Assembly (NCBI GenBank): GCA_031431125.1
Contig: JANPCX010000023.1
Span: 1-63,803, forward strand
Origin: JANPCX01 sp031431125
Lineage (GTDB): Bacteria; Pseudomonadota; Gammaproteobacteria; Burkholderiales; Burkholderiaceae_C
Direction of reading: 5' to 3'
Length of the DNA stretch: 63,803 nucleotides
Shown here: positions 33,906 through 42,706 of the stretch, piece by piece
Layout: the number at the start of each line of letters is the position of its first letter
Numbering within the stretch: position 1 is the first letter of the stretch
Translations under genes and position numbers: made by a program
The notes under the pieces: model-generated
The model's input: only the letters and a program-made list of their open reading frames with translations
The model's database searches: none
What the model was told of the DNA's origin: nothing

Positions 33906-34775
33906 TCACTTCGACGCGGCTGATGCAGCCGCGGCAGCTGCCTTGGCAGGCGGAGTGCCGAAGTACTGGGTGTAAATCTGGTTGTAAACACCGTTGGCCT
34001 GGATCGCCGCCAAACCTTGGTTGAGTTTGCCCAGCAGTTCGGCATTGCCCTTCTTCACGGCGATGCCATATTGCTCGGGCGCAAAAGTGGCGTCACTGAC
34101 GGTTTTAAAGGCGCTGGCGCTGTTGTTGGCCACATAGTGCACGACCACGCCGTTGTCGGCGACGACGGCATCGACACCGCCAGCCTGCAGCTCTTGCAGG
34201 GCCAGCGGGGTGGACTCAAACCGTTTGATGTTGCTGCTGTTTTTTCCCTGTAGCTTGGTCACGGCTTCGTCGCCGGTGGTGCCGGTTTGCACGCCGACTT
34301 TGAGTTTTTTGAGTTCCTCAAACCGGGTGATTTTGGAGTTGCCTTTGACGGCGATCAGTTGCTGAGCGTCAAAGTAGGGCGCGCTGAAATCCATGGTTTG
34401 CTTGCGTTCGTCGGTGATGGTCACCGCCGAAACGACCATGTCGCGGTCTCCTTGTGCCAAGGCGTTGAAAATGCCTTCCCATGGCGTGTTGACAAATTTG
34501 ACTTCAATACCGGCCTCTTTGGCGATGGCTTTGACCACGTCGATGTCGAAACCGACGATTTCCGCCTTTTCGTTTTGCGACTCGAACGGAGCGTATGCAG
34601 CGTCGGTGCCCACCACATAGACCTTGGCGGGGGGTGGGGTGACCGTTCCGGTGGCGGCCGCACTGGCGGCGGGTGGTGACACCGGCGCATCTTGTTTGCC
34701 GCAGCCGCCTAAGGCGACTCCCAGAACGAAAGTGCCTAGCAGTTTTAACAAGTCACGGGTGCGAAGTGCGGTCAT
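33906..34775 (-). CDS. Polar amino acid ABC transporter substrate-binding lipoprotein
   Basis: A 289-residue binding protein of the SBP_bac_3 family. The lipobox VALGGC (cysteine near residue 25) marks it as a lipoprotein, followed by a Ser-Ala-rich linker. The core motifs VVGTDAAYAPFESQNEKAEI and GFDIDVVKAIAKEAGI match glutamine/cystine-type binding proteins. The start at 34775 gives a proper lipoprotein signal. It is first in a two-gene unit with the permease at 33089. Confidence 0.92.
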   Translation of the reverse strand: MTALRTRDLLKLLGTFVLGVALGGCGKQDAPVSPPAASAAATGTVTPPPAKVYVVGTDAAYAPFESQNEKAEIVGFDIDVVKAIAKEAGIEVKFVNTPWEGIFNALAQGDRDMVVSAVTITDERKQTMDFSAPYFDAQQLIAVKGNSKITRFEELKKLKVGVQTGTTGDEAVTKLQGKNSSNIKRFESTPLALQELQAGGVDAVVADNGVVVHYVANNSASAFKTVSDATFAPEQYGIAVKKGNAELLGKLNQGLAAIQANGVYNQIYTQYFGTPPAKAAAAAASAASK

Positions 34776-34849
34776 GGGAAACCTCGTTGTTGGGGACGTT
34801 GGAAGGGATTTGACACGGAACAGTGTAGCGGCCCGCCCTGCGCACAAAC

Positions 34850-35689
34850 TCAGGGTGGGGCCTGCAGCGCCATCAATTCCGCTTCGCTGAACCCGGCTCG
34901 CCGACGGGCGTCCAAGTTGAACGGCGGCCTTTGTTTGGGGGCAAAGTAACGTTGGACCAGTTCGGGGTAAAGCGCCTCGGCGTCCAGTCCATCACGCTCG
35001 CAAAGCCAGCGGTACCAGTGGTTGCCGATGGCCACATGGCCGACTTCGTCGCGCAGGATGATGTCCAAGATGTCCACGGCGCGTTGGTCACCCGCGCGGC
35101 GCAGTTTGGCTTGGATGGGGGGCGTGGCGTCCAGGCCGCGTGCTTCCAGGGTGCGTGGCACCAAGGCCATGCGGGCCGTGATATCGCTGGCGGTACTTTG
35201 TGTCATCAGCCACAGGCCATCATGGGCGTCGAAGTCACCGTACCGAACGCCAAGGGTTTGCAGATGCTCGTGCAGCAGTGTGAAGTGCAAAGCCTCTTCG
35301 CTGGCCACTTGCAGCCAGTCAAGGTAGTAGGCCTCGGGCATGCCGGAGAAACGCCACACCGCGTCCAGCGCCAGGTTGATGGCGTTGAACTCAATGTGGG
35401 CGATGGAGTGCAGCAGCGCCGCGCGGCCCTCGGGTGTGAAGGGGGAGCGGGCGGGGACGTCTTTGGGGGAGACCAAACGGGGCAAGGCGGGGCGGCCGGG
35501 AACGCCGTCGGGCTCGGTCCAGACCTCGTGCACATCCAGTTGGTGTTCGTGCCGCAGCTCGTACAAGACGCGGGCGGCAGAGGCTTTCTCCGCGGGCTCA
35601 GTCAGGCGCAGCGCCTGCAGCGCGGCCAGGCGCAAACTGGGGCCCGCAGGGCGTGTTGAATCAGAAGAAGGGGCAACAGCATTGGGCAT
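34850..35689 (-). CDS. DUF455 ferritin-like protein
   Basis: A 279-residue protein of the DUF455 family with a ferritin-like helical bundle. Candidate diiron ligands are visible: IAHIEFNAINLALDAVWRF, ASEEALHFTLLHEHL and ILRDEVGHVAIGNHWYRW provide the E-E-x-x-H / E-x-x-H pattern. The frame is open to 36295, but the ATG at 35689 (MPNAVAPSSD) is the only sensible start, 48 bases from the divergent carbonic anhydrase gene. The function is unknown; tRNA-modifying diiron enzymes share the fold. Confidence 0.87.
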   Translation of the reverse strand: MPNAVAPSSDSTRPAGPSLRLAALQALRLTEPAEKASAARVLYELRHEHQLDVHEVWTEPDGVPGRPALPRLVSPKDVPARSPFTPEGRAALLHSIAHIEFNAINLALDAVWRFSGMPEAYYLDWLQVASEEALHFTLLHEHLQTLGVRYGDFDAHDGLWLMTQSTASDITARMALVPRTLEARGLDATPPIQAKLRRAGDQRAVDILDIILRDEVGHVAIGNHWYRWLCERDGLDAEALYPELVQRYFAPKQRPPFNLDARRRAGFSEAELMALQAPP

Positions 35690-35737
35690 CCGTAGAATTA
35701 TCAGCTTGCCAGCGATTACAAAGACAGGAGACCAACC

Positions 35738-36262
35738 TTGGCCATTTATCAACTTGACGACCGCGTTCCGACCGTGGCTTCTTCCGCTTGGGTGGCCGAC
35801 GACGCGCAAGTGATCGGCCTGGTGGAGTTGGCCGACGACAGCAGCGTTTGGTTTGGCGCAGTGCTGCGCGGCGACAACGAGCCCCTGCGTATTGGCCGTG
35901 GCAGCAATGTGCAGGATGGCGCAGTGGTGCACTCCGACATGGGCTACCCGGTGATCATCGGAGAAGACGTCACCATCGGCCACCAGGCCACTTTGCATGG
36001 CTGTACCGTGGGTGACGGCTCCCTCATTGGCATCCAGGCCATCGTGCTCAATGGCGCCAAGATTGGCAAAAACTGCTTGGTGGGGGCGGGTGCCTTGTGC
36101 ACCGAGGGCAAGGAATACCCGGACGGATCCCTCATCGTCGGCGCACCAGCCAAGGTGATACGCACCCTCACGCCCGAACAGATTGAGGGTTTGAGGCGCA
36201 ACTCGGCCCACTATGTCGAGAATGCGCGGCGCTACCGAACCGGACTCAAAAAACTGGGATGA
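35738..36262 (+). CDS. Gamma-class carbonic anhydrase-like protein
   Basis: A 174-residue left-handed beta-helix protein (YrdA/CaiE/PaaY type). The metal-ligand histidines are in VVHSDMGYP and TIGHQATLHGC, and the hexapeptide repeats are regular through about residue 140, followed by a C-terminal helix. It starts at a TTG with a GGAG ribosome binding site seven bases upstream. Family members bind zinc or iron; many YrdA homologues have weak or no anhydrase activity. Confidence 0.92.
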   Translation: MAIYQLDDRVPTVASSAWVADDAQVIGLVELADDSSVWFGAVLRGDNEPLRIGRGSNVQDGAVVHSDMGYPVIIGEDVTIGHQATLHGCTVGDGSLIGIQAIVLNGAKIGKNCLVGAGALCTEGKEYPDGSLIVGAPAKVIRTLTPEQIEGLRRNSAHYVENARRYRTGLKKLG

Positions 36263-36293
36263 TCCGCCCTGTCCACTGCCACGTTGAGGATTC

Positions 36294-37409
36294 ATGCCGC
36301 AACTGAAAAAGATTGTTCTGACCTTGGTGCTGCTGGCTTTGTTCGCCGCAGCTTTGTTTTTTGCCTTGCGTCAGCAAAAGGGCGCGGTTGAAGAGCGTGA
36401 GGTGGCTTCCACCGAAGCTTTGAAGGGTCTGATCTCGGTCGATGTAGAGGCCTTCTTCAAAGACGAACGTGTGCAAAAAATCTTGGCCGACAAACGCCTG
36501 CCGGTGAGCGTGGCCCGTGTCGGCAGCCGCGACATGGCGTCCAAGGTCGTCGCTGGCGCCATGCCCGATTTTTTCTTTGCCTCGGGTGTTGTTGCTGGCA
36601 ACCAGATTGGTGAGGCGGCGCGTAAAGCCAGTCTCACGGTCACACCCAGCTCACCGTTCTACTCCCCTTTGGTCATCGCCAGTTGGTCACCGGTGGCCCA
36701 GGTGCTGGTGGCCAATGGCATTGCCAAAAAAACGGGCGAGCGAACCTATGGGGTGGACATGGCCAAACTCACCAACCTCATGCTGGCCAAAAAAAGGTGG
36801 AATGAATTGCAAGGCGCACAGGCCTACAACGTCTCGCGCAGCGTGCTCGTGTCAACCACCGACATCCGCCGCAGCAATTCGGCCGCCATGTATTTGGCAC
36901 TGACGAGTTATGCCTTGAACGGCGATGTGGTGAGCGACCGTGGCCGCGCCACCACCCTGGCGATTCAGTTGGCCGAGCTCTTCAAACGCCAGGGTTACCA
37001 AGAAAACTATGTCAACGGCAACTTTGACGACTACCTGACCCTCGGGCCCGGAAAAACGCCGCTGGCCTTCATTTACGAGTACCAAATGGTGGCCCATGCC
37101 TTGGCCAAGAAGTCTCTGGGCGCCGACATGGTCTTGGCCTACCCTCAGCCCACCATCCTCAACAAACAAGTGTTTGTCGCGGCCAGCCCCAGGGCCCGCG
37201 CTTTGGCGGACTTGCTCGGCAGCGACCCCGCCTTGCAGCGCATCGCCGTGGAGTATGGGTTTCGCATTGCCGACAGCGGCGTCTTCATGCAAACCATTGC
37301 CCCGACCGGCTTGGCTGTAGAAGAACGCATTGCGAACGTGATCGACCCACCGTCGTTTGAGTTGATGGGCGAGATGATTGATGTGGTCACCCAGGAGATG
37401 GCGAAATGA
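36294..37409 (+). CDS. Membrane-anchored solute-binding-like protein, first gene of a TelA operon
   Basis: A 371-residue protein with one N-terminal hydrophobic helix (about residues 6-26) that looks like an uncleaved anchor, followed by a soluble domain facing the periplasm. The domain has features of extracellular solute-binding proteins: VVAGAMPDFFFASG, FYSPLVIASWSPV, IYEYQMVAHAL and ASPRARALADLL. No specific ligand motif is recognised. Its stop overlaps the ATG of the next gene by four bases, and the binding-protein/VWA, XpaC-like and TelA genes follow. It may be the substrate- or metal-sensing part of that complex. Confidence 0.75.
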   Translation: MPQLKKIVLTLVLLALFAAALFFALRQQKGAVEEREVASTEALKGLISVDVEAFFKDERVQKILADKRLPVSVARVGSRDMASKVVAGAMPDFFFASGVVAGNQIGEAARKASLTVTPSSPFYSPLVIASWSPVAQVLVANGIAKKTGERTYGVDMAKLTNLMLAKKRWNELQGAQAYNVSRSVLVSTTDIRRSNSAAMYLALTSYALNGDVVSDRGRATTLAIQLAELFKRQGYQENYVNGNFDDYLTLGPGKTPLAFIYEYQMVAHALAKKSLGADMVLAYPQPTILNKQVFVAASPRARALADLLGSDPALQRIAVEYGFRIADSGVFMQTIAPTGLAVEERIANVIDPPSFELMGEMIDVVTQEMAK

Positions 37410-39067
37410 AAATGATCACCCCCTTCAAATCCTTCTTGCTCGCCAGCCTGCTGATACTGACCGCTTGCAGCAAAGAAGAAGCCGCCCAACCAGCTTCTGG
37501 GCCCGGTGCGGATGCGGCCATTTTTAAGGTCCTGGCCACCAGCGATCTGCGCGACGCCCAGCCGCTGGAGGCGATGGTGGAAAAAGCCACCGGCGTGAAG
37601 CTGCGTTTCACCTACGGCGGCACCATGGAAAGCACTGAAGCGGTGCTGACCGGCAAAACCGATGCCCAAGCCGCTTGGTTTGCCAACGCCAAATACCTGC
37701 TCAGCGACCCGCAGGGGCAAAGCCGCGTCAAGCTGCAAGAAAAAATCATGCTCTCGCCCATCACCTTGGGTGTGAGCCAATCGGTGGCCAAGCAGTTGGG
37801 TTGGGACGATCCCAAGGTGGCGGAAACAGTGACTTGGCGGACCATCACCCAAGCGGCGGCGTCGGGGAAAATCACCTATGCCCTTTCCAACCCCGCCACG
37901 TCGAACCAAGGTTTCATGGCCTTGATGGGCGTGGTGGCCGCCGCCAGCAACAAAGCCGAGGCCCTCACCGCGCAAGATGTGGACCGCAGCGCCATTGCGA
38001 ATTTCTTGAAGGGCTACAAACTGCCGGGTGACAACTCCACCTATTTGTCGGAGAAGTTCATTGAGCAGCAAGGCCGCCAGGTCAACACCTTCATCAACTA
38101 TGAAAGTTGGCTGTTGTCGCTCAACAGCAGCGGCAAACTCAGCGAAAAACTCACCCTGGTCTACCCCCACGAAGGCGTGGCCACGGCCGACTACCCCTTC
38201 ATGCTGCTGCAAGAGGGCCGGCGCGACGACTACCTCAAGGTGGTGGCCTACCTCAAAGGGGGACAAGCCCAAACCTGGCTGGCCCGCCAAACCCTGCGCC
38301 GCCCAGTGAATGCGGAGGTGGCCGCTGCGGTAGCGGACTTGTTCCCCAGTGGGGCCATGCGGGTGGAACTGCCGTTCTCACCCGACCGCGCCTTGTCCGA
38401 CGGTCTGATCGACGCCTACCTGAACGAATTCCGCCGTCCGATCGCATCCACCTTTGTGCTGGACACCAGCGGCAGCATGATGCGCGACCGCCGCCGCGAG
38501 CAACTCATAGAAGCCATTCACTACATCTCTGGCATCGACAACTCTCTCACCGGCCGCCTGGCCAAACTCACCAACCGCGAGCGGGTGTGGATGCTGCCTT
38601 TCTCCGACATGCCAGGCCAAATCACCGCATTTGAAGTGCCCGCAGGCCAGCGCTCAGGCAAAGGTGTGCAATTGCAAACCGACTCCGACGCCAAACAACA
38701 GGTGCTGGCTCAGGTGCGCCAATATGCCGACGCCCTCAACATGACGGGTGGCACCGCGCTCTACGACAGCGTGCTGGCCGCACTGACCCACAGCCTGGAG
38801 CAGCGCAAGAAGAATCCGCAATACCAGTACTCGGTGGTGGCTTTCACCGACGGCGAAAACACCATGGGCCGCGACCTCGCCGCCTTCGAGCGCAGCTACA
38901 ACCAACTGCCCGAAGACGTGCGCGGCATCCCCGTCTTCATGGTGCTGTTCGGCGAAGCCAAAGAAGCCGACCTGAAACGGCTGGTGCAGATCACGGGCGG
39001 CAAAGTGTTTGATGCCCGCAAGACGGCGCTGTATGCAGTGTTCAAGGACATTCGGGCACACCAGTGA
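37406..39067 (+). CDS. Lipoprotein fusing a solute-binding fold and a von Willebrand A domain
   Basis: A 553-residue lipoprotein. The signal ends in the lipobox LTAC (cysteine near 21). Residues about 40-320 form a second solute-binding-like domain (LKGYKLPGD, YLKGGQAQTWLARQ). The C-terminal part from about 345 is a VWA domain with a complete metal-ion-dependent adhesion site: D353-T-S-G-S in VLDTSGSMM, T447 in MTGGTALYDSV and D482 in FTDGENTMG. Both domains are therefore placed on the periplasmic side of the inner membrane or on the outer membrane. It overlaps the first gene and ends four bases into the XpaC-like gene. Confidence 0.85.
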   Translation: MKMITPFKSFLLASLLILTACSKEEAAQPASGPGADAAIFKVLATSDLRDAQPLEAMVEKATGVKLRFTYGGTMESTEAVLTGKTDAQAAWFANAKYLLSDPQGQSRVKLQEKIMLSPITLGVSQSVAKQLGWDDPKVAETVTWRTITQAAASGKITYALSNPATSNQGFMALMGVVAAASNKAEALTAQDVDRSAIANFLKGYKLPGDNSTYLSEKFIEQQGRQVNTFINYESWLLSLNSSGKLSEKLTLVYPHEGVATADYPFMLLQEGRRDDYLKVVAYLKGGQAQTWLARQTLRRPVNAEVAAAVADLFPSGAMRVELPFSPDRALSDGLIDAYLNEFRRPIASTFVLDTSGSMMRDRRREQLIEAIHYISGIDNSLTGRLAKLTNRERVWMLPFSDMPGQITAFEVPAGQRSGKGVQLQTDSDAKQQVLAQVRQYADALNMTGGTALYDSVLAALTHSLEQRKKNPQYQYSVVAFTDGENTMGRDLAAFERSYNQLPEDVRGIPVFMVLFGEAKEADLKRLVQITGGKVFDARKTALYAVFKDIRAHQ

Positions 39068-39780
39068 TGAACCGCCTCACCCGCCTGCTCACCCACCCCG
39101 CCAACTGGTACGGCCTTGCCGTGGCCACTGCCGTGCTGGTGTTGCAGGGTCTGGGCTGGCTCGGCACTGTCGGTGTAGGTGTCGCGGCCATCGGTTATGC
39201 GGCTGGGTTTGCAGTGGCTGGTTTGTGGTTGGGTTGGCCGAGTTTGTCGGCGCCAGAGTGGGAAACGCTGGAGTTCAAAGACGAAGGTGATGCGCGGCAA
39301 GCCATGAACCGCGCTTTGGGCGGGGTAAGGGGCCTGGTGCAGTACAACCCCGACAACCGCCTGCCCGCCAGCCTGCAAGCCCAGGTGCTGGGTTTGTGCA
39401 CGGACTTGGATGCTTTGCTGGCGCAATGGGAGCGCAGCAAAGGGGCGCTGTCGCTGCAAGAGAGTTTTCACGCGCGGCACATTGCCATCTCGTATTTGCC
39501 CGAGGCTTTGAAAACTTACCTGTCGATTCCGCCGCAATACGCAGGCAGCCGTGTTTTGCAAAATGGCAAAACCGCGCAAGACACCTTCCGCGACACGCTC
39601 AGTGAGTTGCAAACCAAGGTGAAACAACTGGCCGACGACCTGGCCAGCCAAGACGCGCATGCGTTTTTGAGCCACTCTCAGTTTCTTCACGATAAATTTG
39701 GCCAACGCAGTGTCTTGCCTGCGCCGTCATTGGCCCCATCTTCGAGCACAACGTCGGCCCCATCTTCCAAGGAGTCTTGA
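39064..39780 (+). CDS. XpaC-like membrane protein preceding TelA
   Basis: A 238-residue protein. Two hydrophobic helices (about residues 16-55) are followed by a cytoplasmic helical domain containing FHARHIAISYLPEALKTYLS and a coiled-coil-like stretch LSELQTKVKQLADDLAS, then a Ser-Pro-rich tail. Position directly before telA, two helices and the YLPEAL segment suggest the XpaC (5-bromo-4-chloroindolyl phosphate hydrolysis) family that regularly accompanies TelA. The similarity is judged by eye. It overlaps the previous gene by four bases, and telA begins right after its stop. Confidence 0.65.
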   Translation: MMNRLTRLLTHPANWYGLAVATAVLVLQGLGWLGTVGVGVAAIGYAAGFAVAGLWLGWPSLSAPEWETLEFKDEGDARQAMNRALGGVRGLVQYNPDNRLPASLQAQVLGLCTDLDALLAQWERSKGALSLQESFHARHIAISYLPEALKTYLSIPPQYAGSRVLQNGKTAQDTFRDTLSELQTKVKQLADDLASQDAHAFLSHSQFLHDKFGQRSVLPAPSLAPSSSTTSAPSSKES

Positions 39781-41001
39781 ATGTCCACCACAACTACTGC
39801 AACGAGCAGTGCTACCTCCAACGCACTCACCGGCTTTGCGCTCACCCCGCCCGAAGTCATCACGCCGCTGCCCGTAGAAGCCAGCGTGGGCGCCGTGCCG
39901 CTCAAGCCCGAGATCAAGAGCGCCGTCGACGATCAAGTGGGCCGTTTCATCGACGCCTTGATGCAAGAGGACGTCAACAGCGATGCCTTCAAGGCCAAAC
40001 TCGACAGCGCCTTTGCCTTGGGCCGCCAGGAAGTTTCAACGGCCGCCAGCCTCATGCAAGGCCAGCTCTTGCAGCGAAACTTCGTGGGCGCCGAAGACAG
40101 CCCGGCCTACAAAGCCATCGCGGCGATTCGCGGACAGTTGGACGAGCTCAATCCAGGCAAAGACGGCGACCTGCTCTCGCAGAACAAGCTGTTTGGCTTG
40201 ATCCCCTACGGAAACAAACTGCAGGCCTACTTCCGAAAATACCAAAGTGCATCAACGCAACTCGGTCAAGCCATGAACCAGCTTTACGCCGCGCGCGACG
40301 ACGTGCAGCGCGACGTGGCCGACATTGAAGCCACACGCGGCAAATTGTGGGACGCCATGCAGCAGCTCTCTGCCGCCATTCACTTTGCCCGCACCTTGGA
40401 CACGAAGTTGGCCGACAAAGTCAACGCCCTCAAAACCAGCGACCCCATCCGCGCCAAGGCCTTGGAGCAAGAGGTGCTGTTTTACGCACGCCAGAACCTG
40501 GCCGACATTCAAACCCAACAAGCCGTGTGTGTGAACGGCTACCTGGCGCTGGATGTGCTCAAAAAAACCGGCCGCGAAATGATGAACGGCTGCTCCCGTG
40601 TGGCCACCACCGGCATGAGCGCCTTGGCCGTGGCGCAAACTGTGGCGCGCGCCACCGGCAACCAAATCCAGGTGATGGAAATGCTGCAAGGGGTGAACGC
40701 CACGATTGGTGACCTCATCACCCAAACCGGCAAACAACTGAACCAACATGTTGAAGCCACAGGCACTTTCGCCAGCAACCCCATGCTGGGCATCGACAAA
40801 ATCAAGGAAATGTTTGACCAAACCTACCAGGCCATGGACGCGATGGATACCTTCCGCAGCCAGGCCATCACCGCCATGGGGCAGAACAACGTCATCATGC
40901 AAGAGCAGCTTGCGCGCAGCGAGCAATACATCGACCGCGTGCGCCAGCAGCAAGCGCGCCAGGCGGTGGATGTGAAAGACGCGGGGCCGGTGGCGCTGTG
41001 A
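39781..41001 (+). CDS. telA: TelA / toxic anion resistance family protein
   Basis: A 406-residue cytoplasmic, helix-rich protein of the TelA family (PF05816). Typical stretches are NKLFGLIPYGNKLQAYFRKYQSA (quoted in part), LYAARDDVQRDVADIE, CVNGYLALDVLKKTGREMM and AVAQTVARATGNQIQVMEM. TelA was named for tellurite resistance, but members are now placed among stress-response modules with VWA and Ter proteins. It is the last of four overlapping or abutting genes, which suggests a single complex spanning membrane and cytoplasm. Confidence 0.9.
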   Translation: MSTTTTATSSATSNALTGFALTPPEVITPLPVEASVGAVPLKPEIKSAVDDQVGRFIDALMQEDVNSDAFKAKLDSAFALGRQEVSTAASLMQGQLLQRNFVGAEDSPAYKAIAAIRGQLDELNPGKDGDLLSQNKLFGLIPYGNKLQAYFRKYQSASTQLGQAMNQLYAARDDVQRDVADIEATRGKLWDAMQQLSAAIHFARTLDTKLADKVNALKTSDPIRAKALEQEVLFYARQNLADIQTQQAVCVNGYLALDVLKKTGREMMNGCSRVATTGMSALAVAQTVARATGNQIQVMEMLQGVNATIGDLITQTGKQLNQHVEATGTFASNPMLGIDKIKEMFDQTYQAMDAMDTFRSQAITAMGQNNVIMQEQLARSEQYIDRVRQQQARQAVDVKDAGPVAL

Positions 41002-41032
41002 AATTTCTTTTGATGAATATGCACTCCGCTAT

Positions 41033-41132
41033 CGTCATTCCCTCGCGGGCGGGAATCCAGGGGATGTGTCGAGCTGCATCCTGCGCATCGTTTGTTGCCA
41101 CAGCCTGGATTCCCGCCTGCGCGGGAATGACG
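41033..41132. repeat. 100-bp palindromic repeat, copy 2
   Basis: It starts CGTCATTCCCTCGCGGGCGG and ends with the near-exact complement GCCTGCGCGGGAATGACG. It has the same 100-base length as copies at 30975 and 46209, with an unrelated 40-base centre. It lies between telA and the Hsp33 gene. Confidence 0.9.
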
Positions 41133-41163
41133 AAACCAGGAGAGTCGATTTGAAAGAAAGCAC

Positions 41164-42147
41164 TTGAGCGAACTCCACAAATTCATCTTCGACGGCCTGC
41201 CGGTGCGCGGCATGCTGGTGCGGCTGACCGACGGTTGGCAAGAGCTGCTCAAACGCCGCGAAGGGCAGGGGGCCCATGCGACCGGGCCCTTCCCCGAGCC
41301 CGTGAGGGCCTTGTTGGGTGAGATGGCTGCGGCGGGTGTGTTGATGCAGGCCAACATCAAATTCAACGGCGCTCTGGTGCTGCAGATGCAAGGCGATGGG
41401 CCTGTGAAGTTGGCCGTGGCCGAGGTGCAGTCTGATTTAGCGTTTCGAGTGACGGCGACGGTGTCGGGCGAGGTGCTGCCTGGGTCTCAGGTTGAAGCCA
41501 TGCTGAACGTGCACGGCAAGGGCCGCTGCGCCATCACGCTCGACCCGAAAGACAAGCTGCCGGGGCAAACGCCCTACCAAGGTGTGGTGCCGCTGCACGG
41601 TGACCAGCGCGAACCCTTGCAGCGTTTGAGTGAGGTGCTGGAGCACTACATGCTGCAGTCTGAGCAGCTCGACACCAAACTCGTCCTCGCCGCCAACGAC
41701 CAGGTGGCAGCGGGCCTCTTGATTCAGCGCCTGCCGATAGAAGGCAAGGGCAACATTGGCCGAGCCCGCGATGAGGATGAGATCGGTGTGAATGAAGCCT
41801 ACAACCGCATTGCCCACCTGGCGGCTACGCTCACGTCCGAAGAGCTGCTCTCGTTGGATGCCGACACCGTGCTGCATCGCCTTTTTTGGGAGGAACCGCT
41901 GCTGCGGTTCGAACCACTCACCGGCTTGAGTGCACCGCGGTTTGCCTGCACCTGCTCGCGCGAACGTGTCAGCAACATGCTGCGCAGCTTGGGTGTCCAA
42001 GAGGTTGAAAGCATCTTGGAAGAACAAGGCCGTGTCGACATCGGCTGCGAGTTTTGTGGCCAACATTACTTGTTTGATGCCGTGGACGCCGCGGAACTCT
42101 TTGTGCCGCCAAGTAATCAAGCCCCTGGTTCACGTGCTGTGAACTGA
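41164..42147 (+). CDS. hslO: Redox-regulated chaperone Hsp33
   Basis: A 327-residue holdase chaperone activated by oxidation. The zinc-binding redox switch is intact: CTCSRERV near residue 260 and CEFCGQHY near residue 290 provide four cysteines. N-terminal features include SELHKFIFDGLPVRGMLVRL. It starts at a TTG with only a weak GAAAG ribosome binding site, and an in-frame ATG for M17 would remove conserved sequence. The upstream sequence is the 100-bp repeat. Confidence 0.94.
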   Translation: MSELHKFIFDGLPVRGMLVRLTDGWQELLKRREGQGAHATGPFPEPVRALLGEMAAAGVLMQANIKFNGALVLQMQGDGPVKLAVAEVQSDLAFRVTATVSGEVLPGSQVEAMLNVHGKGRCAITLDPKDKLPGQTPYQGVVPLHGDQREPLQRLSEVLEHYMLQSEQLDTKLVLAANDQVAAGLLIQRLPIEGKGNIGRARDEDEIGVNEAYNRIAHLAATLTSEELLSLDADTVLHRLFWEEPLLRFEPLTGLSAPRFACTCSRERVSNMLRSLGVQEVESILEEQGRVDIGCEFCGQHYLFDAVDAAELFVPPSNQAPGSRAVN

Positions 42148-42167
42148 CTTCGCCCAAGAAAGCAACC

Positions 42168-42644
42168 ATGTTGTACGCCACGCTCAAACTCATCCACCTG
42201 CTGTCCGTCATTGTTTGGATAGGCGGCATGGTGTTCTCGCACTTCTTTCTGCGGCCTGCGCTGGCTGAGCTGGACCCGCCCGTCAAAGCACGTTTGATGG
42301 CGGCCGTGTTGTCGCGTTTTCTCAATGCGGTGTTGGTGCTGGGCACGCTCACCGTCCTCAGTGGGGTGTGGATGATTGGACGCGTTGCCAAACAAACGGT
42401 ACAAGCCGGTTTGCCCTTCAACATGCCGCTGGAATGGTGGGTGATGGCCGCCGTGGGCTTGTTCATGTGGTTGGTCCTCGGCCACATTCGTTTTGTGCTT
42501 TTCAAACGTTTGCGCCGTGCAGTCGATGGTTTGGACTGGTCTGTGGCCAACGGCGTGTTGGCTCAAATCAGGCACTGGGTGCTGTTCAACCTGTGCTTGG
42601 GCTTGATCATCGTTGCGGTCGTTGTTATAGGTACTTCCACTTGA
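42168..42644 (+). CDS. CopD-like membrane protein
   Basis: A 158-residue protein with four hydrophobic helices. LKLIHLLSVIVWIGGMVFSHFFL and VLSGVWMI resemble the CopD domain; the histidine in the first helix and the conserved WIGG motif are kept. CopD-type proteins are associated with copper transfer or are heme-bearing DUF homologues; copper dependence is not shown here. It follows hslO with a 20-base gap. Confidence 0.8.
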   Translation: MLYATLKLIHLLSVIVWIGGMVFSHFFLRPALAELDPPVKARLMAAVLSRFLNAVLVLGTLTVLSGVWMIGRVAKQTVQAGLPFNMPLEWWVMAAVGLFMWLVLGHIRFVLFKRLRRAVDGLDWSVANGVLAQIRHWVLFNLCLGLIIVAVVVIGTST

Positions 42645-42706
42645 TTTCCGCAGTGAATTGATGGCCTTGTCATGGAATTGCCACAAAACCTTCATAAACT
42701 GAAGGC

